In this document: positions 42,261 to 51,818 of the stretch, one piece after another
How the letters are laid out: every line of letters starts with the position of its first letter
Position numbering within the stretch: the stretch's first letter is position 1
Assembly: GCF_009882985.1 (NCBI RefSeq)
Contig: NZ_WTUZ01000022.1
Span: 310,001 to 374,000 of the forward strand
DNA from: Paenibacillus silvestris
GTDB taxonomy: Bacteria > Bacillota > Bacilli > Paenibacillales > NBRC-103111
DNA: 64,000 bases
Reading direction: 5' to 3'
The notes under the pieces: model-generated
What the model was told of the DNA's origin: nothing
Seen by the model: the letters and a program-made list of their open reading frames with translations, nothing else
The model's database searches: none
Translations under genes and position numbers: made by a program

Positions 42261-43646
42261 ATGAAATTCAATAACGGGAAAGTAAACGAGATACAAATTG
42301 CTTATATTGGTGGAGGCTCTATGTATTGGGCCAAAAATCTCATAGCGGATCTTGCGCTGGATGAACAACTGTCGGGTACGATTAGGCTCTATGACCTTGA
42401 TTATGACAAAGCTAGAAATAACGAGAAATTAGGTAATTCAGTTTCTGAGTATGCTGAAGCGAAGTCCAAATGGACCTACAAGGCATATCCGACTCTGAAG
42501 GAAGCCTTGAGCGGTTGTGACTTTGTGTTCATTTCGATTCTTCCCGGTACATTCAACGAGATGGCATCGGATGTGCATGAACCGGAAAAATACGGCATTT
42601 ACCAAGCGGTAGGCGATACAACCGGGCCAGGGGGGCTCGTTAGGGCATTGCGGACGATTCCAATGTATGTGGAGATTGCTGGGGCTATAGAGCGTTTTTC
42701 GCCGGATGCTTGGGTGTTTAATTATACGAATCCGATGACGCTTTGCACGCGGACGTTATACGAAGTATTTCCAGGAATCAAGGCGCTTGGTTGTTGCCAC
42801 GAAATCTTTGGCACACAAGGATTATTGATACGCATGCTGCGTGACATGGAAGGGATAGAGGGCGTGCATCGCGATGATGTGAAAGTGAATGTGCTTGGGA
42901 TTAATCATTTTACATGGATCGATCAAGCCACTTACCAGCATCTAGATTTACTCCCGATGTACAGGAAGTTTGTTGATAAGTACTACGAGTCGGGCTTTGA
43001 ACATAACAAAGATGCCTGGATGACGAACACGTATACAGCCGCTAACCGAGTGAAATTTGATTTGTTCCGACGTTACGGCATTATTGCGGCGGCAGGCGAT
43101 CGCCATCTGGCCGAATTTATGCCTCCTTGGTATATGAAGGATCCGGATACGGTTCGCTACTGGAAATTTGGCTTGACGACGGTCGAAAGCCGTGTGGAGA
43201 AGCACATTGCGACAGAACTTTATTACCGCAAGCTGCTTAGCGGAGAGGAGAAGCTGCCGCTGAAAGCATCGGGAGAAGAAGAAGTTAGACAACTTAAAGG
43301 ATTAATTGGCCTTCAGCCTTTTGTTACCAATGTCAACATTCCGAATGTGGGACAAATGAAGGGGATTCCGCTGGGAGCTGTTGTCGAGACGAATGCCTTG
43401 TTCTCAAGCAGCAGTCTGCGCCCTGTATATGCAGGTGAGCTCCCGCTCGCTGTTAATAATTTGGTGCTGCAGCATACCGTGAATCAAGAGCTTATTTTGA
43501 AGGCTGCTCTGCAAAAGGATAAAGCGCTAGCGTTCAATGCTTTCGTGAACGACCCGCTTGTGAATATCGATGTGAACCAGGCAGAGACGTTGTTCGATCA
43601 AATGCTGCAAAATACGAAAGCGTATTTGCCGGGATGGAACATCTAA
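42261..43646 (+). CDS. GH4 family glycosidase (LplD/alpha-galacturonidase-like)
   Basis: The 461-residue protein has an N-terminal NAD-binding QIAYIGGGSMYWAKNL (about 10-25), the GH4 signatures VGDTTGPGG, NYTNPM, GCCHEIFGTQ (metal-binding Cys/His) and GINHFTWI. GH4 enzymes act through NAD and Mn by oxidation-elimination; the overall sequence is closest, as I recall, to B. subtilis LplD, an alpha-galacturonidase, with alpha-galactosidase or alpha-glucosidase as other options. No signal peptide, so it acts inside the cell. GAGGAGGAG at 42248-42256 fixes ATG 42261. It is the first gene of a seven-gene unit. Confidence 0.88.
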   Translation: MKFNNGKVNEIQIAYIGGGSMYWAKNLIADLALDEQLSGTIRLYDLDYDKARNNEKLGNSVSEYAEAKSKWTYKAYPTLKEALSGCDFVFISILPGTFNEMASDVHEPEKYGIYQAVGDTTGPGGLVRALRTIPMYVEIAGAIERFSPDAWVFNYTNPMTLCTRTLYEVFPGIKALGCCHEIFGTQGLLIRMLRDMEGIEGVHRDDVKVNVLGINHFTWIDQATYQHLDLLPMYRKFVDKYYESGFEHNKDAWMTNTYTAANRVKFDLFRRYGIIAAAGDRHLAEFMPPWYMKDPDTVRYWKFGLTTVESRVEKHIATELYYRKLLSGEEKLPLKASGEEEVRQLKGLIGLQPFVTNVNIPNVGQMKGIPLGAVVETNALFSSSSLRPVYAGELPLAVNNLVLQHTVNQELILKAALQKDKALAFNAFVNDPLVNIDVNQAETLFDQMLQNTKAYLPGWNI

Positions 43647-43659
43647 TGGCGGCCTGGTC

Positions 43660-45039
43660 ATGAAAGCAGCAGAAGCCTACAGTGATTCCGTCACGGTTGA
43701 TCAGCAAGATAATAAGGCGGTGCGCCGGATCATTTTTAAGCTTGCCGGACCCTCTTTGGCGGAGATGCTGCTCATTAACATGACACAGATGGTGATGATG
43801 ATTCTGGTGGGTCATTTAGGAGCGGTAGCTGTTGCAGCAGTTGGATTAACGAGCCAGCCCTATATGTTAATGACCGTCCTTTTTGCAGCGCTAAATACAG
43901 GTACAACGGTTATTGTTGCTCGTTCCACGGGAGCAGGCAACATGGGGGATGCGAACCTGGCTGCTGGCCAATCGCTCATGCTCGGTTCTGTGCTCTCCAT
44001 TCTTATCGTTGCACTTGGCGTTCTATTCTCAGAAGCGATGCTCCGAATGATGGGGGCAAGTAGCGAGGTTGTCCATTACGGACTGAACTATGCACGGCTG
44101 ATGTTTCTATCCATTGGATTTTCCTCCATTTCTTCGAGTTTGTCCGCTATTTTGCGGGGGGCTGGAGATACTCGGACTCCGATGAAAATTAATGTCTTGT
44201 CAGGATGCTTGTCTATCTCCCTAGGGTTTGTATTGATTTACGGTCATCTTGGCCTGCCTGAAATGGGAGTTGCTGGAGCGGCTATCGCCACTTTGGCGGT
44301 TCAGGGCATGGCGATGATTGCCTTTATAACGGTTCTGTTCAGTGGGAAATTCGCGGTGAGGATTGGTTGGGTGGAGATAAGCCGTTTGGATAAAAGCATG
44401 ATTCACCGCATGTTGAAAATCGGCATCCCATCGAGCCTGGAGCAGCTCATTATGCGTTTAGGTATTATGACGTTTGTCAAAATTTGCGCAGGACTTGGGA
44501 CGGTTGCTGTTGCGGCCTCTCAAATTGTTACGAGTATAATCGGCATCTCGTTTATGCCTGGCGCTGCTTTTGCCATTGCGGCTTCAACCTTGGTCGGTCA
44601 AACGCTTGGCGTAGGCAAACCCGACCTTGCTGAGCAGTATGTTTGGCAAATCCGTAAATACGGCATGATCTTAGCCGGTGTCATGGGGGCGGTGTTTATC
44701 TTGTTTGCCCCCTATATTTTTAGGCTGTACACAAGTGACGCCACCATTATCCGAGAAGGAGCGTGGGCTTTGCGGATCGTTGGTTTTATCCAAATTTCCC
44801 AAATCTCACAGTTCATTCTTGGCGGAGCTTTGCGGGGAGCTGGGGATACACGATTTCCTTTATACTCGACTTTGATTGGTGTCTGGGGCGTACGGGTCCT
44901 GCTTAGTTATTTATTTGTGTATATCTTTTCGTGGGGGATGTTCGGCTTGTGGAGTGCGGTTGCCTGCGACCAATTCCTGCGGTCTAATCTCATTTATTTC
45001 AGGTTTAAACGGATGGTTTGGAAACATGTAAAAATTTAA
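43660..45039 (+). CDS. MATE family efflux transporter
   Basis: The 459-residue protein has 12 predicted membrane helices in two homologous halves. It shows the conserved SLAEMLLINMTQMVMMILVGHLG in the first half and repeated LRGAGDTR motifs (about 167 and 398) in both. MATE proteins export drugs or metabolites using Na+ or H+. It lies inside the glycosidase unit, 13 bp after the GH4 gene and 24 bp before the GH36 gene, so it is likely cotranscribed; a role in exporting a sugar or by-product is only a guess. Confidence 0.9.
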   Translation: MKAAEAYSDSVTVDQQDNKAVRRIIFKLAGPSLAEMLLINMTQMVMMILVGHLGAVAVAAVGLTSQPYMLMTVLFAALNTGTTVIVARSTGAGNMGDANLAAGQSLMLGSVLSILIVALGVLFSEAMLRMMGASSEVVHYGLNYARLMFLSIGFSSISSSLSAILRGAGDTRTPMKINVLSGCLSISLGFVLIYGHLGLPEMGVAGAAIATLAVQGMAMIAFITVLFSGKFAVRIGWVEISRLDKSMIHRMLKIGIPSSLEQLIMRLGIMTFVKICAGLGTVAVAASQIVTSIIGISFMPGAAFAIAASTLVGQTLGVGKPDLAEQYVWQIRKYGMILAGVMGAVFILFAPYIFRLYTSDATIIREGAWALRIVGFIQISQISQFILGGALRGAGDTRFPLYSTLIGVWGVRVLLSYLFVYIFSWGMFGLWSAVACDQFLRSNLIYFRFKRMVWKHVKI

Positions 45040-45063
45040 GGCCATAGAAAGGAGCTGCGGGAT

Positions 45064-47277
45064 ATGGGGATTGTGTATGATCCGAACTCACAAACCTTCC
45101 ATCTTCAAGGGAAGTCGACCAGCTATATCATGCAGTTGGTAAAATCCAAATACCTTGCCCACGTTCACTTCGGGCGCAGGGTTCGCGGAAGCAATCTTGG
45201 CGGCTTGCTCGCTATACGGCGTCGCTGCTCATTTTCGCCATCTACGGATCCGAACGATTTGACACTGTCGCTCGACACGCTGCCTCAGGAATTTCCGGCG
45301 TATGGCGGCAGTGATTTTCGTGTACCTGCTTATCAGGTGCAAATGGAAGACGGAACGACCGTCAGCGAGCTTATATATGAGTCTCATCGCATCTATGCGG
45401 GGAAACCACAGCTGGAGGGCTTGCCAGCCACTTATGTGGAAGAGGACAGTGAAGCGGAGAGCCTCGATATCGTTATGACGGATGCAGCGATCGGCTTGCA
45501 AGCCGTTCTCACCTATACGGTTTTCCGCGATCATGATGCGATTACTAGGTCCGTTCGTTATAGGAACACGGGAAATCGTTCGATGAAGCTGCTTAGAGCC
45601 TTAAGCTTTGGCCTTGATTTACGCCATTCTGAGTTCGATATGCTCCATTTGTCTGGAACATGGGCGCGTGAGCGTCATATCGAAAGACGCCCACTTGCAT
45701 CAGGCGGGTCTGTGATTGAGAGCCGCAGGGGGAGCAGCAGCCATTCGCTGAACCCGTTCATGGCTCTGCTCTCGAAGCAAGCGGATGAAGATCATGGAGA
45801 AGCCTATGGGTTTAGTCTTGTGTATAGCGGAAGTTTTGTTGCACAAGCAGAGGTAGATCCTTACGGAACAACCCGTGTCATCATGGGGATTAATGCCTTT
45901 GACTTTTCCTGGCTGCTAGAGCCGGGTGAAGCGTTCCAATCGCCCGAGGCTGTTCTTGTATTTTCAGCAGAAGGAATTGGCGGAATGTCGCGCATTTATC
46001 ATAAGCTGTACCGCACGCGACTATGCCGAGGAGAGTTTCGAGATCGTCACAGACCGATTCTCATCAACAATTGGGAAGCGACTTATTTCAACTTCAATGC
46101 GGATAAAATCGAGGAGCTTGCGGTGGTTGGAAAGGAGCTCGGCTTAGAGCTTCTAGTCCTTGACGATGGTTGGTTCGGCAAAAGGGACAATGACAAAAGC
46201 TCGCTCGGAGACTGGTTCGTCGATCTGGGCAAACTGCCCAAGGGCATGCCGGATTTGGTTAGCCGTGTGAATCGGCAGGAGCTAGCGTTCGGTCTATGGT
46301 TTGAGCCGGAAATGGTTTCACCGGACAGCGACTTGTATCGCGCGCATCCCGACTGGTGTCTGCATGTGCCTGGCCGGCGCAGGACAGAAGCGAGGCAGCA
46401 GCTGATTCTGGATTATTCACGCCAAGATGTGAGGGATTACATTGTAACCGTCATAACGGATATTCTTGCCAGCTGTCCAATCGCCTATGTCAAATGGGAC
46501 ATGAACCGCAATATGACGGAAATCGGTTCGGCCCTTCTCCCTCCGGAGCGGCAGCGGGAGACAGCTCACCGCTATATGCTTGGTCTCTACGAGGTGCTGG
46601 AGCGGATCACGTCCAGATTCCCGAGTGTGTTGTTCGAAAGCTGCTCCGGCGGCGGCGGACGGTTCGATCCAGGCATGCTCTATTACATGCCACAGACGTG
46701 GACGAGTGATAACACGGATGCTGTGGAGCGGCTGAAAATCCAATATGGAACAAGCATTGTGTATCCAATCAGCACTATGGGGGCGCATGTTTCTGCGGTC
46801 CCGAATCATCAAGTGCATCGTACGACACCTTTGGATATGCGAGGACATGCTGCCATGTCGGGGAATTTCGGCTATGAGCTGGATTTGACCACATTTACGG
46901 AAGCTGAAAAAGAAGCCGTAAAGCGGCAGGTCGCGCTCTATAAGCAGCTGCGCCCCCTGATTCAATTCGGCGAATTTTACCGGTTGAGCAGCCCATTTGA
47001 AGGTGTTGATGCCGCTTGGATGTTCGTGTCAGAAGATCACAAAGAAGCGCTAGTTGCTTATTTTCAAGTACTGGCTGAGCCTAATGCTCCGCTTAAGAAG
47101 CTGCGTCTGAAGGGTTTGGAAGCAGGAAGCAATTATCTTGTGTATGATGCAGATGCTCCTGAGGAGAACGAGGAACTGATCTTCGGTGGTGACGATTTGA
47201 TGCACATTGGTTTGAATGTACCAATCTGGAAAGGCGATTTCCGAAGTCGTCTTTACCATTTGATTATGGAGGGGTAA
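45064..47277 (+). CDS. Alpha-galactosidase, GH36
   Basis: It hydrolyses terminal alpha-galactosides such as melibiose and raffinose. The 737-residue protein has an N-terminal beta-sandwich (1 to about 320), a TIM barrel and a C-terminal beta domain. Catalytic residues: nucleophile D479 in VKWDMNRN and acid/base D549 in TSDNTDA. Also seen are LVLDDGWFGKR, WFEPEMVSPDSDLY and FESCSGGGGRFD. The length and residue numbers match the Geobacillus AgaB/AgaN type. No signal peptide. AAAGGAG lies 9 bp upstream. The cupin gene follows after 2 bp. Confidence 0.95.
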   Translation: MGIVYDPNSQTFHLQGKSTSYIMQLVKSKYLAHVHFGRRVRGSNLGGLLAIRRRCSFSPSTDPNDLTLSLDTLPQEFPAYGGSDFRVPAYQVQMEDGTTVSELIYESHRIYAGKPQLEGLPATYVEEDSEAESLDIVMTDAAIGLQAVLTYTVFRDHDAITRSVRYRNTGNRSMKLLRALSFGLDLRHSEFDMLHLSGTWARERHIERRPLASGGSVIESRRGSSSHSLNPFMALLSKQADEDHGEAYGFSLVYSGSFVAQAEVDPYGTTRVIMGINAFDFSWLLEPGEAFQSPEAVLVFSAEGIGGMSRIYHKLYRTRLCRGEFRDRHRPILINNWEATYFNFNADKIEELAVVGKELGLELLVLDDGWFGKRDNDKSSLGDWFVDLGKLPKGMPDLVSRVNRQELAFGLWFEPEMVSPDSDLYRAHPDWCLHVPGRRRTEARQQLILDYSRQDVRDYIVTVITDILASCPIAYVKWDMNRNMTEIGSALLPPERQRETAHRYMLGLYEVLERITSRFPSVLFESCSGGGGRFDPGMLYYMPQTWTSDNTDAVERLKIQYGTSIVYPISTMGAHVSAVPNHQVHRTTPLDMRGHAAMSGNFGYELDLTTFTEAEKEAVKRQVALYKQLRPLIQFGEFYRLSSPFEGVDAAWMFVSEDHKEALVAYFQVLAEPNAPLKKLRLKGLEAGSNYLVYDADAPEENEELIFGGDDLMHIGLNVPIWKGDFRSRLYHLIMEG

Positions 47278-47279
47278 CG

Positions 47280-47654
47280 ATGTTAAAGCTGCGTTTGAGT
47301 GAGCTGCGGGATAGGAAGAACGGACACATTTTGCAGGATATTTTACCAGGTGATTACTTATCTTCGGGCGGCCTTTCCTTTGCCAAACGAGGAGAGCGCA
47401 GTCACACAAATGATGGACCTGATGGCAGAGACTATCATATCCATGGGGACTGTGAGGCGTTCATCATTCTGCAGGGGAGCGGAACCATGGAGATTAACGG
47501 GGAGCATACGCCGGTTACAACCGGGGATATCATCATCGTTGAGCCAGGTGAGGATCACCACCTCAATTCGAGCGAGGACGATCCCATTGTAACGGTATGG
47601 TGCCATGCAAGCTTGAATCGCCATAAGAATCAACAGCAGGAGGGGTCTGTATGA
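47280..47654 (+). CDS. Small cupin-domain protein
   Basis: The 124-residue single cupin has metal-binding motif 1 around HIHGDCEAFIILQGSGTMEING and motif 2 PGEDHHLNSSED. Small cupins next to glycosidases may be sugar isomerases, mutarotase-like or ligand-sensing proteins; function is not known. The start has GGAGGGG overlapping the end of the GH36 gene. Its stop overlaps the next gene (ATGA). It is cotranscribed within the island. Confidence 0.82.
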   Translation: MLKLRLSELRDRKNGHILQDILPGDYLSSGGLSFAKRGERSHTNDGPDGRDYHIHGDCEAFIILQGSGTMEINGEHTPVTTGDIIIVEPGEDHHLNSSEDDPIVTVWCHASLNRHKNQQQEGSV

Positions 47655-49429
47655 ACCAGCAAATCACGACGGCATCCCATACCTTTACGTTAACTGGAGA
47701 GAGTCACCCGTTCACGGTTTCACTTCTAGCGGAAAAGCTGCAGGAGGGTCTGGATGTAATTACACTGCGTCTGGATGCTGAGGAAGCTTCAGTCCCCCCT
47801 GCTTTAACGCTGAATTGGTCACATCCGGCGTGTGATATTCAGGCTAGCTGGCACCCTGCGCAAGACCGGAATAAGAGCTTTAAGGCTGACTGGATGCGCA
47901 CGCTGCGATCCAATGCTGCTGCCTCGGCCCCTGTCTATGCGCTGTTTAACAGTCTTGGTCATAATCGACTTACTTTCGCTTATTCGGATGCGCTGAATAC
48001 GGTTCATTACTCAGGAGGCATCAGCGAGGAAAAGGCGGACTTTCATTGCCGGGTACAACTATTTGCCGAGACGACAGCACCCTTTCGTTCCTATGAAGCC
48101 AGGCTTCTCGTGGATACGAGAGATATTCCTTATTACGAAAGCTTGCAAGGCGTGCAGGAGTGGTGGAGTGCAATGCCGGAATATCTCCCTGCTTTCGTCC
48201 CAGCCGCCGCCAAAGAGCCGATGTACTCCACTTGGTACAGCATGCATCAGAATGTAACGGATGAACAGATTGAACAGCAGTGTCAGATCGCCAAGACGCT
48301 CGGGATGGAAGCCGTCATCGTCGATGATGGCTGGCAGACGGAGGATAACCGCAGAGGATATGCCTACTGTGGCGATTGGGAAACATACGCAGGGAAATTC
48401 CCCGATATGAAGCGGCATGTGGATGCGGTTCATCAACTGGGCATGAAATTTATTCTATGGTACTCTGTGCCTTTTATCGGGAAATATAGTCATGTGTGGG
48501 ATCAATTCAAAAACAAAATTCTTCGGTTTAATGAGAATCATGGCGCAGCCGTGCTTGATCCGAGATACCCGGATGTCCGGGAGTATATCATTCATAAATA
48601 TGAAGAAGCGGTGAAGGAATGGGACCTCGACGGCTTCAAGCTCGACTTCATCGATACGTTTTATTCGCCGGAACTGCAGCTCCCCTCGACGGTTGAAGGG
48701 AAGGACTATGAGTCGATTCCAGCGGCCGTTGACCGTCTTTTAACGGATTCGATCGGCAGACTGAGAGCGCTGAAACCCGATATCATGATCGAATTCCGCC
48801 AAATGTACATTGGGCCAGCTATGCGCAAGTACGGCAATATGTTCCGTGCGTCGGATTGTCCGAATGATAGCATTCAGAACCGGGTGCGGACACTGGATAT
48901 TCGACTGATTGGCGGAAATACGGCAGCTCACGCGGATATGATCATGTGGCATCCCGAAGAGCCGGTGGAAAGCGCTGCACTCCAGCTGATTAACTGCTTG
49001 TTCTCCGTACCTCAAGTTTCTGTACTGCTGGACAAATTGCCATCTGACCATTTGACGATGTTAGGCTATTGGCTTGCTTTTTGGAAAGAGAACCGCGATC
49101 TGCTGCTAGACGGCAGGATTGAACCGATGAATCCAGAGCTGTTATACCCGCTTGTACGTTCTGTTAAAGAGGATAAAGGGATCGTTGTCGCCTACCATGA
49201 CAGCATTGTGGCTATCCCGGCGGAAAGTTCAGTTGTGAAGTGGATAGTGGTGAACGGCAGAAGGCAGGATGGACTTTACCTTGAGCTGCCCGAAGCTGTT
49301 GAGTCAGCTAAGGTGGTCATTACATCGTGCACAGGTGAGATTGTGGAGGAAGTGTCTGCCCGACTTACGGCAGGTATTCATAAGCTGGAGATTCCGGCTT
49401 CCGGAACGGCAGCGCTCTACTTTTCATAG
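47651..49429 (+). CDS. Second GH36-type alpha-galactosidase-like enzyme
   Basis: The 592-residue protein is shorter than the first GH36 and only distantly similar. It has the GH36/GH27 barrel motifs VIVDDGWQTEDN, LGMKFILWYSVPFIG, nucleophile D332 in GFKLDFID and probable acid/base D402 in RASDCPND. No signal peptide. It may act on a different alpha-galactoside or an alpha-linked N-acetyl or uronate sugar. AGGAGGGG lies 5 bp upstream of ATG 47651. Same operon. Confidence 0.87.
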   Translation: MNQQITTASHTFTLTGESHPFTVSLLAEKLQEGLDVITLRLDAEEASVPPALTLNWSHPACDIQASWHPAQDRNKSFKADWMRTLRSNAAASAPVYALFNSLGHNRLTFAYSDALNTVHYSGGISEEKADFHCRVQLFAETTAPFRSYEARLLVDTRDIPYYESLQGVQEWWSAMPEYLPAFVPAAAKEPMYSTWYSMHQNVTDEQIEQQCQIAKTLGMEAVIVDDGWQTEDNRRGYAYCGDWETYAGKFPDMKRHVDAVHQLGMKFILWYSVPFIGKYSHVWDQFKNKILRFNENHGAAVLDPRYPDVREYIIHKYEEAVKEWDLDGFKLDFIDTFYSPELQLPSTVEGKDYESIPAAVDRLLTDSIGRLRALKPDIMIEFRQMYIGPAMRKYGNMFRASDCPNDSIQNRVRTLDIRLIGGNTAAHADMIMWHPEEPVESAALQLINCLFSVPQVSVLLDKLPSDHLTMLGYWLAFWKENRDLLLDGRIEPMNPELLYPLVRSVKEDKGIVVAYHDSIVAIPAESSVVKWIVVNGRRQDGLYLELPEAVESAKVVITSCTGEIVEEVSARLTAGIHKLEIPASGTAALYFS

Positions 49430-49467
49430 TCACCTATAAAGTACGTACCTATTAGGAGGTTTCTTTC

Positions 49468-50460
49468 ATGAACTATTTGGCTGACGAACAGCGATATTCG
49501 AAAATGACGTACCATCGGACGGGATCAAGCGGTCTTAAATTACCGCCGATCTCACTCGGTTTATGGCATAACTTTGGCGGCGTAGATACTTTCGAGAGCA
49601 GCAGGACACTATCTCGACACGCTTTTGATTTGGGTATTACGCATTTTGACCTTGCGAATAATTATGGACCGCCGGCAGGCTCTGCGGAATCAACTTTTGG
49701 TCAGATTATGAAAAAGGATCTGTTCCCCTACCGCGATGAGCTGATTATCGCCACGAAGGCAGGCCATCGTATGTGGGAGGGCCCTTATGGTGATCGTGGC
49801 TCCCGCAAAAGCATGCTGGCTAGTCTTGATCAGAGCCTGAAACGGTTAGGCTTGGACTATGTCGATATTTATTATTCGCACCGTTATGATATCGAATCGC
49901 CGCTTGAAGAAACAATGGGCGCTTTGGATCAAGCTGTACGCCAAGGGAAAGCATTGTATGTTGGCGTGTCCAATTATAATGCAGAGCAGACGGAAAGGGC
50001 AGCGGGTATTTTGAAAAGCTTAGGAACTCCGTTCGTGATCCATCAAGTGCACTATTCTATGTTTGAAAGAAGATTAGAACAAGGTTTGTTGGATGTGCTG
50101 GCTCAAGAGGGCATTGGTTCGATCGCTTACAGTCCGTTAGCTAGGGGGCTGCTCACCGATCGCTACTTGGAGAACATTCCGGCAGACTCGCGTGCAGCTG
50201 GGGGCAGCGTATTTCTGCGGCCTGAAGACATAACCGAAGAGAAAATTGCGAAATCACGGCTATTGCAAGTGTTGGCGCAGGAGCGAGGACAAAGCTTGGC
50301 CCAGATGGCCTTGGCGTGGGTCCTTCGCAAGGGGCGCGTCACTTCCGCTTTGATCGGGGCAAGTAAAGTGAAACAATTGGATGATAATGTGGCAGCGTTG
50401 AACCAGCTCCATTTCACAGAGGATGAATTGGCTTTAATTGATCAAATTCTTGCAGGGTGA
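49468..50460 (+). CDS. Aldo/keto reductase (YghZ/GpR-like)
   Basis: The 330-residue TIM-barrel NADPH reductase has catalytic-tetrad context FDLANNYGPPAGSAE (Asp and Tyr), IATKAGHRMW (Lys) and DIYYSHRYD (His). The GLWHNFGG...DLANNYGPP sequence follows E. coli YghZ, an L-glyceraldehyde-3-phosphate reductase. In this cluster it may reduce a sugar or an aldehyde formed during breakdown. AGGAGG precedes the start. It lies 38 bp after the second GH36 gene. Confidence 0.9.
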   Translation: MNYLADEQRYSKMTYHRTGSSGLKLPPISLGLWHNFGGVDTFESSRTLSRHAFDLGITHFDLANNYGPPAGSAESTFGQIMKKDLFPYRDELIIATKAGHRMWEGPYGDRGSRKSMLASLDQSLKRLGLDYVDIYYSHRYDIESPLEETMGALDQAVRQGKALYVGVSNYNAEQTERAAGILKSLGTPFVIHQVHYSMFERRLEQGLLDVLAQEGIGSIAYSPLARGLLTDRYLENIPADSRAAGGSVFLRPEDITEEKIAKSRLLQVLAQERGQSLAQMALAWVLRKGRVTSALIGASKVKQLDDNVAALNQLHFTEDELALIDQILAG

Positions 50461-50498
50461 AACATCAAAATATCGCAGCAACAGAGGAGGAAATAGCA

Positions 50499-51698
50499 AT
50501 GAGCACGGGGATACAACTCAGTAAGGAAGCGTTCACGAAGCATATTCTGCAGCAACCGGTATTGGATACTCACACCCACCTAGTAGGGGATCGACTTGCA
50601 GCTAGAGATTTCTGGGAGGTTGCCCATTACTTCTGGCTGTTTCGCGAAATGCAGGCAGCAGGTTATCCGGCAAATGCCATGGAACTCCCGGAGGATTTGC
50701 GAATCCCTGCGTTCTTAGAAGCCTACCAGGCAACCCGAAATACTTTGATGAACATAGCGTTTACGCACGTTTTAAAAGACCTCTATGGGATAACTCTCAG
50801 CGATAAGGCTTCCGTCCTCGAAGCAGACTGCGCCATCAAGCAATCTGCCCAAAGGGCTGACTGGGCGCAAGAAGTGGCTAACCGTATGCAAGCGAGACGG
50901 TTCGTCGTGAATATCCCGGAGCATGCCGAGTTTCAAGGTATGGAACACAATGCCATTCTCATCCCACGGATTGATGGGAAATTGGGGGCATGGGTGAAAG
51001 AAATTGAAATGTCGAGTGACCGAGCTGCGGCGTTTGCAGAAACACGTGCGAAGCTTGGGCAATTGTTGGATGCGTACACAGAGGATGGCGTCAAGGGGAT
51101 CATGACGACGCTGCCAAGCTATAATGCTAGCGCCAATCATAAAGTTGTGATCGGACAAGACAGCACCAAAGATGAGATCCTGATGATGCTCTTGCACGAA
51201 ATCGGAGCAGCAGCCGAGCAGAGAGGGCTGCTTGTTCAGCTATTTCTCGGCGTTGAACGTTCCTGGTGCGGAACGGCTGTGCCCGTGAATGATCCAGCGC
51301 GTATCTTGAAGCTGTCCGCCTTATTCGAGGCGTATGCCTGTCCTTTCGAGCTCGTCGTTGCCTCGGAGCTGAACAACCTGGATATCGTGCAGGCTGCATG
51401 GAACTTCCCCAATGTGCACGTCGGCGGGCATTGGTGGTTCAACTTCCGGGCGAGCACATACCGTGACAGCATGCAGTACAGGCTGGAAGCTCTTCCTGCG
51501 ATCAAGAGCTCACTGATCGTGTCCGATGCACGCTGCATGGAGTGGAGCTACGGCAAAATTATCGTGATCAAAAGGCTAGTGAGCGAGTTCCTCTGGCATC
51601 AAATCGAAGCGGGCTGGATTGACCAGACGGCGGCGATTCAGATTGCAGAAGACTGGCTGTATCGAAGTGCAGCGAAGCGGTACGGTATTGAGTCTTGA
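50499..51698 (+). CDS. Uronate isomerase-like (UxaC family) protein
   Basis: The 399-residue amidohydrolase-fold protein has the metal-binding DTHTHLVG (about residue 22), TRNTLMNIAFTHVLKDLYGI (like RNPLYHWTHLELKRYFGI of UxaC), HVGGHWWFNFRASTYRDSMQYRLE and SLIVSDARCMEWSYGK, matching the WWF and TDSRS regions of glucuronate/galacturonate isomerase. It is about 70 residues shorter than classical UxaC, so function may have shifted. AGAGGAGGAAA fixes ATG 50499. It is the last gene of the P1 unit. Confidence 0.7.
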   Translation: MSTGIQLSKEAFTKHILQQPVLDTHTHLVGDRLAARDFWEVAHYFWLFREMQAAGYPANAMELPEDLRIPAFLEAYQATRNTLMNIAFTHVLKDLYGITLSDKASVLEADCAIKQSAQRADWAQEVANRMQARRFVVNIPEHAEFQGMEHNAILIPRIDGKLGAWVKEIEMSSDRAAAFAETRAKLGQLLDAYTEDGVKGIMTTLPSYNASANHKVVIGQDSTKDEILMMLLHEIGAAAEQRGLLVQLFLGVERSWCGTAVPVNDPARILKLSALFEAYACPFELVVASELNNLDIVQAAWNFPNVHVGGHWWFNFRASTYRDSMQYRLEALPAIKSSLIVSDARCMEWSYGKIIVIKRLVSEFLWHQIEAGWIDQTAAIQIAEDWLYRSAAKRYGIES

Positions 51699-51714
51699 TA
51701 TGATTGTATCAATC

Positions 51715-51776
51715 GTAAAAAAACACAAAGCGCTATAAGTTTCGCCATCGCTAGCTACTGCCAACCCTTGTAAGAT
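51715..51776 (+). promoter_or_regulatory. Island promoter P2 (before permease genes)
   Basis: GTAAAAAAACACA (51715-51727), then CTATAAGTTTCGCC, and TAAGAT (-10, 51771-51776) 56 bp from the block start. It lies in the 120-bp gap after the UxaC-like gene. Confidence 0.65.
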
Positions 51777-51818
51777 ATAGAAGTACATTAATGCAGCAGG
51801 CATGAAGGGGAGGAGAAC

